Assembly: GCA_903929065.1 (NCBI GenBank)
Contig: CAIYTJ010000101.1
Span: 1 to 14,028 of the forward strand
DNA from: an uncultured Bacteroidales bacterium
GTDB taxonomy: Bacteria; Bacteroidota; Bacteroidia; Bacteroidales; Paludibacteraceae
Direction of reading: 5' to 3'
DNA length: 14,028 bases
The position numbers and the translations under genes were made by a program. The notes below the pieces were generated by a model. It was not told where the DNA came from. It did not search any database and saw only the letters and a program-made list of their open reading frames with translations. Each line of letters begins with the position of its first letter. Positions within the stretch are counted from its first letter, which is position 1. This document shows positions 1 through 6,938 of this stretch, in pieces.

Positions 1-24
1 AGTCAGCATTTTATATATTCGGAA

Positions 25-61
25 GTTGAATTATTGGCGGCTTTGCCGCCAATCATTCAAC
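25..61. other. Imperfect 17-bp hairpin at the window edge
   Basis: The inner arms ATTGGCGGC (33-41) and GCCGCCAAT (45-53) pair perfectly around a TTT loop. After one T/C mismatch the stem continues with GTTGAAT (25-31) against ATTCAAC (55-61). No T tract follows on either strand, so a classical rho-independent terminator is doubtful. It may mark the 3' end of a gene left of the window, or be a REP-like palindrome. No gene is visible from 1 to 262. Confidence 0.55.
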
Positions 62-81
62 TTAACCCAGACGCCATAAAA

Positions 82-113
82 TTCTTTCATTCAGAGCGAA
101 GCGAAGAATCTAA
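82..113 (-). repeat. Possible dispersed intergenic repeat
   Basis: Read on the minus strand this contains TTCTTCGCTTCGCTCTGAAT, including the internal direct repeat TTCGCTTCGCT. It resembles a short element scattered between genes in many bacterial genomes. That assignment is from memory of the motif, and one copy in the window cannot prove it is repeated. Confidence 0.35.
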
Positions 114-177
114 TACTCTAAACTAAATAACAATAAGCTGTAAAATCAATTTTTTCAATCCTTTTCCTAACAAGCTC

Positions 178-208
178 TTTGTCAATCAAACAATTATTTG
201 TATCTTTG
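178..208 (+). promoter_or_regulatory. Bacteroidota-type promoter for rpsF-rpsR-rplI
   Basis: TTTG at 178-181 (-33 element) and TATCTTTG at 201-208 (-7 element, consensus TAnnTTTG) are separated by 19 nt, the spacing used by the Bacteroidota primary sigma factor. Transcription would start near 213-216, giving a leader of about 48 nt before the rpsF ATG. Confidence 0.8.
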
Positions 209-262
209 CAGCCGCTTTAATAAAAATAGAATATACAAATAATTAAAAAGCTAACAAACAGT

Positions 263-613
263 ATGTTAAACCATTATGAAACCGTTTTCATTCTAACTCC
301 CGTTTTGTCTGATGTCCAGATGAAGGAAGCGGTAGAAAAATTCAAAGCCATCTTGACAGAAAATGGCGCAAAAATTACCAATGAAGAAAATTGGGGATTA
401 CGCAAATTGCAATATCCAATCCAAAAGAAATCGACTGGTTTTTATTCGTTGCTTCAATTTGATGCAGAATCTACAGTAATCGCTGCGCTGGAAACCCAGT
501 ACCGTCGCGACGAACGTGTGTTACGTTTCTTATCGTTCCGTTTGGACAAATATGCGTTCGAATACGCCGAAAAAAGAAAGAGTCTTAAATCTAAAGAAGT
601 AAAGGAGAACTAA
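263..613 (+). CDS. rpsF: 30S ribosomal protein bS6
   Basis: This encodes ribosomal protein bS6 (116 aa), which pairs with bS18 on the platform of the 30S subunit near 16S rRNA helices 22-23. The N-terminus MLNHYETVFILTPVLSD and the internal NWGLRKLQYPIQKKSTGFYSL stretch (interrupted here only by this description) are the family signature, and length is normal. The ATG at 263 fits the family N-terminus; no Shine-Dalgarno sequence precedes it, as is common in Bacteroidota. It is the first gene of a three-gene operon and is followed 3 nt later by rpsR. In Flavobacterium ribosomes bS6 is known to help bS18 and bS21 sequester the anti-Shine-Dalgarno tail of 16S rRNA. Identification is secure. Confidence 0.98.
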   Translation: MLNHYETVFILTPVLSDVQMKEAVEKFKAILTENGAKITNEENWGLRKLQYPIQKKSTGFYSLLQFDAESTVIAALETQYRRDERVLRFLSFRLDKYAFEYAEKRKSLKSKEVKEN

Positions 614-616
614 ACC

Positions 617-886
617 ATGGCAGCTAACAACGGAGATATCAGATATTTAACTCCACCCTCAGTAGATGTAAAAAAGAAAAAATACTGTCGTTTCAAAAAA
701 AGCGGTATTAAATTCATCGATTACAAAGATGCGGAATTTTTGAAAAAATTTCTGAACGAACAAGGAAAAATCCTTCCACGTCGCCTTACCGGTACTTCGT
801 TGAAATATCAACGTAAAGTAGCTCAAGCAGTTAAAAGAGCACGCCACATCGCGTTGCTTCCTTATGTAACCGATATGATGAAATAA
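617..886 (+). CDS. rpsR: 30S ribosomal protein bS18
   Basis: This encodes bS18 (89 aa), the small-subunit protein that binds 16S rRNA together with bS6. The core YCRFKKSGIKFIDYKDAEFL and the basic GKILPRRLTGTSLKYQRKVA stretch followed by KRARHIALLPY are diagnostic. Only one Cys is present (in the YCRF motif), so there is no four-Cys zinc knuckle. The gene starts 3 nt after the rpsF stop, and the sequence AAGGAG overlapping the end of rpsF can serve as ribosome binding site. It is co-transcribed with rpsF and rplI. Identification is secure. Confidence 0.98.
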   Translation: MAANNGDIRYLTPPSVDVKKKKYCRFKKSGIKFIDYKDAEFLKKFLNEQGKILPRRLTGTSLKYQRKVAQAVKRARHIALLPYVTDMMK

Positions 887-892
887 TTAAGA

Positions 893-898
893 AGGAGG
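893..898 (+). promoter_or_regulatory. Strong Shine-Dalgarno site of rplI
   Basis: A full AGGAGG lies 7 nt before the rplI ATG at 906. Such complete sites are unusual in Bacteroidota, where most genes are initiated without Shine-Dalgarno pairing. It fixes the rplI start. Confidence 0.7.
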
Positions 899-905
899 AA
901 AAAGT

Positions 906-1349
906 ATGGAAATTATATTAAAAGAAGATGTAAGTAACTTAGGTTACAAAGGCGATATCGTGAAAGTGAAGGATGGTTACGGACGTAACTTCCTGATTCC
1001 GACAAAAAAAGCTATTTTGGCTACAGTACCAGCTAAAAAAATGTTGGCAGAAGATTTGAAACAACGCGCTCACAAACTGGAAAGTCTGAAAAATGCTGCT
1101 ATTGAACTGGCAGACAAATTGAAAGATGTAGTTTTGACCGTTGGAGCAAAAACCAGTACAACCGGTAAAATTTTCGGTGCAGTTGGTCCTATTCAGGTTG
1201 CTGATGCATTCGAAAAAGCAGGTTTTACAGTTGATCGTAAAGTTATTGTACTTAAAGATGCCGTTAAAGAAATCGGCTCTTATAAAGCTACATTGAAGCT
1301 TCACAAAGAAGTAACTATTGAAGTTGCTTTCGAAGTGGTAGCTGAATAA
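906..1349 (+). CDS. rplI: 50S ribosomal protein bL9
   Basis: This encodes bL9 (147 aa), the elongated large-subunit protein at the base of the L1 stalk. The N-terminal rRNA-binding domain shows the signature LGYKGDIVKVKDGYGRNFLI (about residues 12-31). A helical connector rich in A, K, L and E follows (about residues 40-78). The C-terminal domain contains the GKIFGAVGP motif (about residues 94-102). Length is normal for the family. The start at 906 is set by an AGGAGG site. It is the last gene of the rpsF-rpsR-rplI operon and is closed by a terminator 22 nt downstream. Identification is secure. Confidence 0.98.
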   Translation: MEIILKEDVSNLGYKGDIVKVKDGYGRNFLIPTKKAILATVPAKKMLAEDLKQRAHKLESLKNAAIELADKLKDVVLTVGAKTSTTGKIFGAVGPIQVADAFEKAGFTVDRKVIVLKDAVKEIGSYKATLKLHKEVTIEVAFEVVAE

Positions 1350-1371
1350 GTTTTCAATTCAAAATCAAGAT

Positions 1372-1404
1372 AAAGCCCGATTCACGTAATGTGTGTCGGG
1401 CTTT
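1372..1404 (+). terminator. Rho-independent terminator of the ribosomal operon
   Basis: AAAGCCCGA (1372-1380) pairs with TCGGGCTTT (1396-1404). CAC/GTG (1383-1385/1391-1393) extends the stem inside, leaving the loop GTAAT. The run TTTTTT starts within the 3' arm. The convergent pirin gene ends 30 nt downstream, so the hairpin may also terminate it from the other side, though the T-run on that strand is shorter. Confidence 0.88.
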
Positions 1405-1433
1405 TTTATTTAAAATATTTCAATTTATTTCTT

Positions 1434-2144
1434 TCAGTGCATTGGAACTTCCATAACCAGCAATTTACTCAAGGTATTTGCCATTATTTCAATTGATTCT
1501 GTTTCACTCACGCCAAGTCCATCGCGGCGATTGAGCTTTTGTCCTGCAATAGTTACTTCGCCTTCAATAACAAAAAAATAAACACCATTTTTCGGGTCTT
1601 TTAGTTCATATTTCCCGTCCCAACCCTCGGATAAATCGCCCAAATGAAACCATGCATTCTGATGAATCCACACACCCTGATCGTTTGGATTTGGTGAGAG
1701 AATCTGATAAAGTTCATTCGGTTTTTCAATTTCAGCAAGCGAAATCTGATCATATCTTGGTGTTACGTTTCTTTTGTTGGGGAAAACCCAGATTTGAAGG
1801 AAACGAACTTCTTTATCCTTATTTTTATTGAATTCGCTATGTGTAATGCCTGTTCCGGCACTCATAACCTGAATTTCGCCGGTGGAAATGACTCCATGAT
1901 TTCCCATGCTGTCTTTGTGTTCAAGGTCGCCAAAGAGCGGAATGGAAATGATTTCCATGTTGTCGTGCGGATGCGTTCCGAAACCTTCGCCGGCAGCCAC
2001 CCGGTCATCGTTCAACACCCGGAGCATTCCAAACTGAACCCGTTCAGGATCATAATAATCGGCAAAACTAAAAGTATGATGGGTGTCGAGCCAGCCATGA
2101 TTGGCATGTCCGCGTGATTCGGATATGTGCAAAACTGTTTTCAT
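1434..2144 (-). CDS. Pirin family protein (bicupin)
   Basis: This encodes a 236-aa pirin-family protein, a cytoplasmic bicupin with one metal site in the N-terminal cupin. The motif HANHGWLDTHHTFSFADYYD (residues 13-32) opens the pirin domain. The metal ligands are all present: His58 and His60 in THPHDNMEI, His102 and Glu104 in THSEF. The C-terminal cupin includes GVYFFVIEGEVTIAG. Relatives such as E. coli YhhW show quercetin 2,3-dioxygenase activity in vitro, but physiological roles vary and cannot be assigned here. The ATG at 2144 gives MKTVLHISESRGHANHG, matching the family; an in-frame TTG at 2180 would add 12 unsupported residues. It converges on rplI and diverges from the hdr operon across a 564-bp gap. 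No clear promoter was found for it. Confidence 0.93.
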   Translation of the reverse strand: MKTVLHISESRGHANHGWLDTHHTFSFADYYDPERVQFGMLRVLNDDRVAAGEGFGTHPHDNMEIISIPLFGDLEHKDSMGNHGVISTGEIQVMSAGTGITHSEFNKNKDKEVRFLQIWVFPNKRNVTPRYDQISLAEIEKPNELYQILSPNPNDQGVWIHQNAWFHLGDLSEGWDGKYELKDPKNGVYFFVIEGEVTIAGQKLNRRDGLGVSETESIEIMANTLSKLLVMEVPMH

Positions 2145-2248
2145 TGGATTTAATATAGTTTTAAATAAACTCTTAAACAAATAATCTCTTACAAAGTTTT
2201 AACTTGACATTTATTTTTTTCAAAATTTGTCGAAAAAATTGAGAATTT

Positions 2249-2289
2249 ATTATTCTGGAAATGAATAATTATTTTCGTGTGCGGACACG
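2249..2289. other. Two small dyads in the pirin-hdr intergenic region
   Basis: ATTATTC (2249-2255) and GAATAAT (2263-2269) are exact inverted repeats around 7 nt. CGTGT (2276-2280) and ACACG (2285-2289) pair around GCGG. Neither has a terminator-like T tract. Their role is unknown; they are listed because this gene-free stretch is dense in dyads. Confidence 0.35.
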
Positions 2290-2334
2290 GTTTAAGAATC
2301 AAAAAATTGATTTATTCACATAAAATCACATTTA

Positions 2335-2365
2335 ATTTGCACAATGAGTTGTCTTTTGTGCAAAT
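2335..2365. promoter_or_regulatory. Candidate operator: 10-bp inverted repeat upstream of the hdr-flx promoter
   Basis: ATTTGCACAA (2335-2344) and TTGTGCAAAT (2356-2365) form a perfect 10+10 dyad with an 11-nt spacer. Its centre lies about 88 bp upstream of the inferred transcription start of the hdr operon, a plausible position for an activator. The regulator is not identifiable; the pattern does not match the usual Rex or FNR half-site arrangement. Confidence 0.45.
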
Positions 2366-2402
2366 ATTAGTATTATTTAAACATAATCTTACTGTTTTCG
2401 TG

Positions 2403-2432
2403 TTGGTCGACCAATTATTTTTATTACTTTTG
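2403..2432 (+). promoter_or_regulatory. Promoter of the hdr-flx operon, with a palindrome over the -33 element
   Basis: TACTTTTG at 2425-2432 matches the -7 consensus TAnnTTTG, and a TTG at 2403-2405 (within TGTTGG) sits 19 nt upstream as the -33 element. Transcription would begin near 2437-2440. The -33 element is the left end of a perfect 12-bp palindrome, TTGGTCGACCAA (2403-2414), placed where a repressor would block the polymerase. Confidence 0.65.
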
Positions 2433-2437
2433 TGGCG

Positions 2438-2708
2438 CAATTAGGATTTGACATCTCTACATTGCAAAATTTTCAAAAGTAACCTTTTTGATTAATTGAA
2501 AAAATTGAATTTCTTGGATTTTTTGAAATTAAATCAGCCAACCGCCCTTTCTTTCGGGAAACTATATTCATTCAACATGGTATATAGATCTTCCTGATTC
2601 AACTCCGTCACCCAAATTGACAACAATTCAACCGGTTTTTGAAAACCGGATCCGGATATTCTCAGATCAATAATATACAATCAAAAAAAATATAAATCAA
2701 CTCATACC
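2438..2708 (+). other. Long 5' leader of hdrC with small hairpins
   Basis: About 270 nt separate the inferred start of transcription from the hdrC start codon. The segment holds no credible ORF; an ATG at 2577 gives only six codons. CTATAT (2562-2567) and ATATAG (2582-2587) can pair. CCGGTTTT (2632-2639) and AAAACCGG (2642-2649) form a tight 8-bp stem about 60 nt before hdrC. No known riboswitch class was recognised. Confidence 0.4.
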
Positions 2709-3284
2709 GTGCACGAATCAACTCATCATCACGCTGAAACCTTTAAATCAAAAGTGGAAGAAGCAATCGGAGTGACCGTTTCGCATTGCTATCAATGTGG
2801 AAAATGTACTGCCGGATGTCCGCTTAACGAAGAGATGGACATTATGCCCAACCAGCTTTTACGCATATTACAGGCAGAAATGCCCGGATACGAAGAAAAA
2901 ATACTGAGCTCGCTTTCCATTTGGCTTTGTCTGGCATGCGATACGTGCTACAGCCGCTGTCCGCAGGAGGTTTTGCTGTCGAAAGTAATGGATTACCTGC
3001 GTCAGGAATCGCTCCGTCAAAATAAAGTGAATCCGAAAGCAAAAGACATCTTAAGTTTCCACAAGGCATTTTTGAATTCAGTGAAAATGAATGGCAAACT
3101 TCATGAAGTAGGTTTGACTATCGATTACAAACTACGTTCATTGAATTTAATGCAGGATGTAATGTTGGCACCTTCGATGGCAGCAAAAGGCAAACTGGCT
3201 ATTTTTCCGCATCAGGTTCAAAACACGAAAGAGATAGCTAAGATTTTCAAGAAAATAACCGATAGCGAAGGAGGAAAACAATGA
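2709..3284 (+). CDS. hdrC: Heterodisulfide reductase-like subunit HdrC (two [4Fe-4S] clusters)
   Basis: This encodes a 191-aa soluble HdrC-type protein that relays electrons between HdrA and HdrB. Two complete ferredoxin motifs are visible: CYQCGKCTAGCP (Cys27, 30, 33, 37) and CLACDTCYSRCP (Cys74, 77, 80, 84). The rest is helical and matches the C-terminal half of the family; the length is typical. The chosen start is GTG at 2709, because no ATG lies upstream in frame and the next ATG (2836) would delete the first cluster motif. The His-rich N-terminus (HESTHHHAE) is not part of the cluster domain. No Shine-Dalgarno sequence is seen. The stop overlaps the hdrB ATG by 4 nt, implying translational coupling. 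The family is certain; the exact start is less so. Confidence 0.93.
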   Translation: MHESTHHHAETFKSKVEEAIGVTVSHCYQCGKCTAGCPLNEEMDIMPNQLLRILQAEMPGYEEKILSSLSIWLCLACDTCYSRCPQEVLLSKVMDYLRQESLRQNKVNPKAKDILSFHKAFLNSVKMNGKLHEVGLTIDYKLRSLNLMQDVMLAPSMAAKGKLAIFPHQVQNTKEIAKIFKKITDSEGGKQ

Positions 3285-4153
3285 GAATAGGATATTATCC
3301 CGGTTGTTCGCTCGAAGGTTCGAGTAAAGAATACAACGATTCACTTTTTGCGGTGGCCGAAAAATGCGGTGTTACGCTCGAAGTGATTAAAGACTGGAGT
3401 TGTTGTGGAGCTTCGGCAGCACACAATCTGAATCACGATTTGGCACTGGCACTTCCGGCACGTACGTTGGCACTTGCCGAAAAACAAGGATTGGAAGATA
3501 TCGTTGTTCCGTGCGCTGCTTGTTATAGCCGCATTGCAGGAACAAAAAATGAAATCAGCAACAATATAGCCGTGAAAGCTAAAATTGAAGGTTACATTGA
3601 TTTGAAACTAACTGCTGACGTAAAAATCCTAACTGTTTTTGAATTCCTTCAGAAATATATTTTCCCAACAGTGGATCAACATATCGTCAACAAACTGAAT
3701 CAAAAAGCAGCTTGTTATTACGGTTGTTTGTACACGCGTCCTAAAGAAATTGCAGCGGTGGAACAAATTGAAAACCCCATGGAAATGGACGAAGTGATGG
3801 CTAAAGCCGGAGCAACTCCTATCGATTGGGCATTTAAAACCGAATGTTGTGGAGCCGGACTTTCCGTTTCGCGAACCGACATTGTGGCCAAGCTTTCGGG
3901 TAAAATCATTGAAGATGCAGCCGACCGTGGTGCAGAATCTATCGTGGTGGCTTGTCCGATGTGTCACATGAACCTGGACATGCGCCGTCCCGAAATCAAA
4001 AAGCAATTGAAAAAAGACATCAATATTCCCGTGTTGTTCATTACCCAGGCGTTGGGACTGAGCATGGGCATTCCGGCCGATAAACTTGGACTGAACAAGC
4101 ATTATGTGCCGACTGATAAAGTAGTTAACTGTATAGTAAAAATGGAGGCTTAA
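3281..4153 (+). CDS. hdrB: Heterodisulfide reductase-like subunit HdrB (two CCG domains)
   Basis: This encodes HdrB (290 aa), the subunit that reduces the disulfide substrate in characterised Hdr complexes. It has two CCG domains. The first uses Cys9, Cys41-Cys42, Cys78 and Cys81. The second uses Cys149, Cys189-Cys190, Cys225 and Cys228. In methanogen HdrB each domain binds a noncubane [4Fe-4S] cluster at which CoM-S-S-CoB is cleaved; all ligands are kept here, so catalysis is expected. Bacteroidota do not use CoM/CoB, so the real substrate is unknown; DsrC-type thiol proteins are proposed partners in sulfate reducers. The start has an AGGAGG site at 3269-3274, inside the end of hdrC, and hdrA follows 5 nt after the stop. 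Confidence 0.95.
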   Translation: MRIGYYPGCSLEGSSKEYNDSLFAVAEKCGVTLEVIKDWSCCGASAAHNLNHDLALALPARTLALAEKQGLEDIVVPCAACYSRIAGTKNEISNNIAVKAKIEGYIDLKLTADVKILTVFEFLQKYIFPTVDQHIVNKLNQKAACYYGCLYTRPKEIAAVEQIENPMEMDEVMAKAGATPIDWAFKTECCGAGLSVSRTDIVAKLSGKIIEDAADRGAESIVVACPMCHMNLDMRRPEIKKQLKKDINIPVLFITQALGLSMGIPADKLGLNKHYVPTDKVVNCIVKMEA

Positions 4154-4158
4154 AAGAT

Positions 4159-6162
4159 ATGGCAAGAATTGGAGTTTTTATCTGTCACTGCGGCGAGAAT
4201 ATTTCAGCAACAGTTGATGTAGCCAAAGTAGCTGAGAAAGCCGGAAAACTTTCGGGCGTAGCCTTCAGTGTGGACTATAAATATATGTGTTCCGATCCGG
4301 GACAAACCCTCATTATTGAGGCCATCAAAGAACATAAACTGACCGGAATTGTGGTGGCGGCCTGTTCGCCACGTATGCACGAAGGAACGTTCCGCAAGGC
4401 AGCCGAAAAAGCCGGCATCAATCCGTATTTCTGCGAAATGGCCAATATCCGCGAGCATGTTTCGTGGGTTCATCCAAAATCGGATGCCACGACACAGAAA
4501 GCATTGGATATTGTTCGCACCATGGTGGCCAAAGTAAAGAAAAATGCAGCACTGTTCCCGATTAAAGTTCCTGTTACCAAAACCGCATTGGTTATTGGCG
4601 GTGGTATTGCCGGAATTCAAGCCGCACTGGACATTGCCAATGCCGGACATCAGGTGATAATGGTGGAAAAGAAACCTTCCATCGGCGGTCACATGTCGCA
4701 GCTTTCGGAAACTTTCCCAACGCTGGACTGCTCTCAATGTATCATGACACCACGTATGGTGGAAGTGGCTCAACATCCAAATATCACCTTACATACTTAC
4801 GCCGAAGTGGAAAGCGTTTCGGGATTTGTGGGCAATTTTGATGTAAAAATCAAGATGAAAGCCAAAAGCGTGGACTATAAAAAATGTACCGGTTGCGGTG
4901 CTTGCTGGCAGAAATGCCCGAGCAAGAAAATTCCGGATGAATTCAACGAAGGAATGGGATTCCGCACGGCCATTTACTCACCGTTTCCACAAGCTGTTCC
5001 CAACAAACCGGTGATTGACCGTCCAAATTGTACGTATTTCACCAAAGGTGGAAAATGCGGACTTTGTAAAAAGGTTTGTCCGGCTGATGCAATCAATTAC
5101 GATGCCGTGGATGAATTTATCGACGTAAAAGTGGGTGCTATCATAACGGCTACTGGATTTGATTTGAAACATGCCGACTTCTTCCCCGAATACGGTTACG
5201 GCAAATTCAAGGATGTGATCGATGGCATGCAATTCGAACGATTGGCTTCGGCTTCCGGTCCGACTGCCGGTGAAATTCGCCGTCCTTCGGATGGAAAAGT
5301 TCCGGAAAAAATAGTGTTTGTAGCCTGTGCCGGATCACGCGACAAAGCCAAAGGCATTGAATATTGCTCCAAAATATGCTGTATGTACACGGCCAAACAC
5401 GCCATGTTGTACAAACACAAAAACCACGAAGGCAAGGCATACGTATTCTACATGGACATTCGTGCCGCCGGAAAAGATTACGACGAATTCGTTCGCCGCG
5501 CCATTGAAGAAGACGAAGTGCAATATATCCGCGGACGTGTTTCGCGCATTTACGAGAAAAACGGAAAGCTGATTGTCAAAGGTGTGGATACCTTGATGAA
5601 TGGCGAACCGGTGGACATTGAAGCCGATATGGTGGTTCTTGCAACGGCCGTTGTAGCCAATATTGAAGCCGAATCATTGGCACAAAAGCTGCATATCAGT
5701 TACAATAAACATAAGTTCTTTGCGGAAGCGCACCCAAAACTGAAACCCGTGGAAACAAACACCGCCGGCATTATGTTGGCAGGAGCTTGCCAAAGTGCCA
5801 AAGATATTCCGGAATCCGTTTCGCAAGCATCGGCCTCGGCCAGCAAAGCCATTGGCCTTTTTTCGAGCAACGAATTGACCCGTGAACCAATCGTAGCGGT
5901 GGTAAACCGTCAGGCACCGCCTAACTTTACCAGCTGTACCGGTTGTTTGCTTTGCCAGGAAGTGTGTCCGTACCATGCCATCGAAACTGAAGATATCAAG
6001 GATCGTGGCGGTAATCTGATCAAGAGAGCAGCCCGCGTAAATGCCGGACTGTGTCAGGGCTGTGGAACGTGTGTGGCCATGTGTCGCAACAAATCCATTG
6101 ACCTGCAGGGATTCTCCAACGACCAGATGTTGTCGGAGGTAATGGCGTTGTTGAACGCATAA
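4159..6162 (+). CDS. hdrA: Heterodisulfide reductase-like subunit HdrA (FAD, multiple Fe-S clusters)
   Basis: This encodes HdrA (667 aa), the flavoprotein hub and presumed bifurcation site. The N-terminal domain opens with FICHCGENIS (Cys9, Cys11). The FAD Rossmann motif GGGIAG is at 147-152, followed by LDCSQCIMTPRM (Cys191, Cys194). An inserted ferredoxin domain has Cys243/246/249/253 and Cys291/300/303/307. The Cys403-x3-CysCys (407-408) motif in YCSKICCMYTAKHA lies in the second half of the flavin domain. The C-terminal ferredoxin domain has Cys593/596/599/603 and Cys632/635/638/642. This is the full-length form without fused MvhD or GltD modules. It sits 5 nt after hdrB. A 317-bp gap with tandem repeats follows before flxD. 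In Hdr-Mvh and Flx-Hdr systems HdrA receives electrons through an MvhD-type protein, here supplied by flxD. Confidence 0.96.
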   Translation: MARIGVFICHCGENISATVDVAKVAEKAGKLSGVAFSVDYKYMCSDPGQTLIIEAIKEHKLTGIVVAACSPRMHEGTFRKAAEKAGINPYFCEMANIREHVSWVHPKSDATTQKALDIVRTMVAKVKKNAALFPIKVPVTKTALVIGGGIAGIQAALDIANAGHQVIMVEKKPSIGGHMSQLSETFPTLDCSQCIMTPRMVEVAQHPNITLHTYAEVESVSGFVGNFDVKIKMKAKSVDYKKCTGCGACWQKCPSKKIPDEFNEGMGFRTAIYSPFPQAVPNKPVIDRPNCTYFTKGGKCGLCKKVCPADAINYDAVDEFIDVKVGAIITATGFDLKHADFFPEYGYGKFKDVIDGMQFERLASASGPTAGEIRRPSDGKVPEKIVFVACAGSRDKAKGIEYCSKICCMYTAKHAMLYKHKNHEGKAYVFYMDIRAAGKDYDEFVRRAIEEDEVQYIRGRVSRIYEKNGKLIVKGVDTLMNGEPVDIEADMVVLATAVVANIEAESLAQKLHISYNKHKFFAEAHPKLKPVETNTAGIMLAGACQSAKDIPESVSQASASASKAIGLFSSNELTREPIVAVVNRQAPPNFTSCTGCLLCQEVCPYHAIETEDIKDRGGNLIKRAARVNAGLCQGCGTCVAMCRNKSIDLQGFSNDQMLSEVMALLNA

Positions 6163-6187
6163 AAAACATTCCGGAAAGTTAGAAAAG

Positions 6188-6376
6188 TACTGAAAAGTGG
6201 CATTTATATACTGAAAAGTGGGATGTTGGTACTGAAAATTGAGATGTAGCTGCTGAAAAATGCAATGTGGATACTGAAAAACGGGAGGTCGGTAATGAAA
6301 AATGAGTTGTAGCTACTGAAAAGCGGTATGTCGACACTGAAAAATGTGATGCTATTACTGAAAAATGCAACAATTC
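6188..6376. repeat. Nine-unit tandem array, 21 bp per unit
   Basis: Nine contiguous 21-bp units start at 6188, 6209, 6230, 6251, 6272, 6293, 6314, 6335 and 6356. All keep TGAAAA at positions 4-9 (TACTGAAAA in six of nine), then a variable part often reading TGNGATGT. There are no spacers and no length changes between units. The array begins 26 bp after the hdrA stop and ends 103 bp before flxD. On the minus strand it is open as a heptapeptide repeat of the type HFSVxTx; on the plus strand it carries stops. Unit length equals two helical turns, so the A tracts are in phase. Confidence 0.93.
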
Positions 6377-6438
6377 ATGAAATGATTGGATTTTCATCCG
6401 AAAAATAATTTTCAGTTATAAAACAAGTATTTAATTTA

Positions 6439-6456
6439 CGCGAATCAGAATTCGCG
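6439..6456. other. Hairpin before flxD
   Basis: CGCGAAT (6439-6445) and ATTCGCG (6450-6456) pair perfectly around CAGA, 24 nt before the flxD ATG. No T tract follows, and no Bacteroidota -33/-7 pair was found between 6377 and 6479. It could be an mRNA processing or stability element within one long transcript. Confidence 0.45.
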
Positions 6457-6479
6457 AAACCAAATAAAAACATATCAAC

Positions 6480-6938
6480 ATGGATTTTGAACCAAAAATA
6501 GTGGCTTTTGTCTGCAACTGGTGTACCTACGCCGGTGCCGACCTTGCCGGAACAAGCCGAACCAAATACGCCACCAACGTGAGCATTATCCGCTTTCCAT
6601 GCACGGGCCGTATTGATTTTATGTTGCTGATGAAAGCATTTGAAAACGGTGCCGACGGCATTATCGTTTCGGGTTGCCACCCCAATGACTGCCATTACAC
6701 CTCGGGTAACTTTCACGCGCGCCGCCGCTGGATTGTGTTCCGCTCCCTGCTCGATTTTATGGGATTTGACACCGACCGCATCACGTTTTCGTGGGTTTCG
6801 GCTGCCGAAGGAACCAAATGGGCCGGACTTGTGGACGAAACAACCGAAAAAATCCGCGAAAAAGGACCTTTTACCGAATTCAAGAAACTGGATTATTCAA
6901 TCTTAGAAAAAATTGAAAATGACGTCGTTACAGAATAA
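6480..6938 (+). CDS. flxD: MvhD-like [2Fe-2S] electron-transfer protein FlxD
   Basis: This encodes a 152-aa MvhD/FlpD family protein (methyl-viologen-reducing hydrogenase delta subunit). The family hands electrons from a hydrogenase, formate dehydrogenase or NADH module to HdrA. All five conserved cysteines are present: Cys12 and Cys15 in FVCNWCTYAGAD, Cys41 in RFPCTGRID, and Cys66 and Cys71 in SGCHPNDCHY. FHARRRW and FSWVSAAEG are further family marks. Length is normal. The ATG at 6480 fits the family N-terminus. It is the first gene after the 21-bp array and overlaps flxC by 20 nt. With no hydrogenase genes nearby but FlxABC downstream, it is most likely the docking subunit of the NAD(P)H module on HdrA. 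Confidence 0.93.
   Translation: MDFEPKIVAFVCNWCTYAGADLAGTSRTKYATNVSIIRFPCTGRIDFMLLMKAFENGADGIIVSGCHPNDCHYTSGNFHARRRWIVFRSLLDFMGFDTDRITFSWVSAAEGTKWAGLVDETTEKIREKGPFTEFKKLDYSILEKIENDVVTE

Noticed and set aside
209..262. bS6:bS18 autoregulatory leader RNA
   Set aside because: The leader is only about 48 nt and A-rich, and no convincing bulged CCG stem could be drawn.
2335..2365. Rex (NADH-sensing) operator
   Set aside because: The half-sites ATTTGCACAA/TTGTGCAAAT face the opposite way and have an 11-nt spacer, unlike the compact TTGTGAA-type Rex palindrome.
3629..4165. Long minus-strand open frame opposite hdrB
   Set aside because: It is antisense to a strongly conserved gene with intact motifs; the His/Phe-rich translation is typical of a shadow frame.
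6188..6376. CRISPR array
   Set aside because: Units are contiguous 21-mers with divergence spread through them; there are no spacers and no cas genes.
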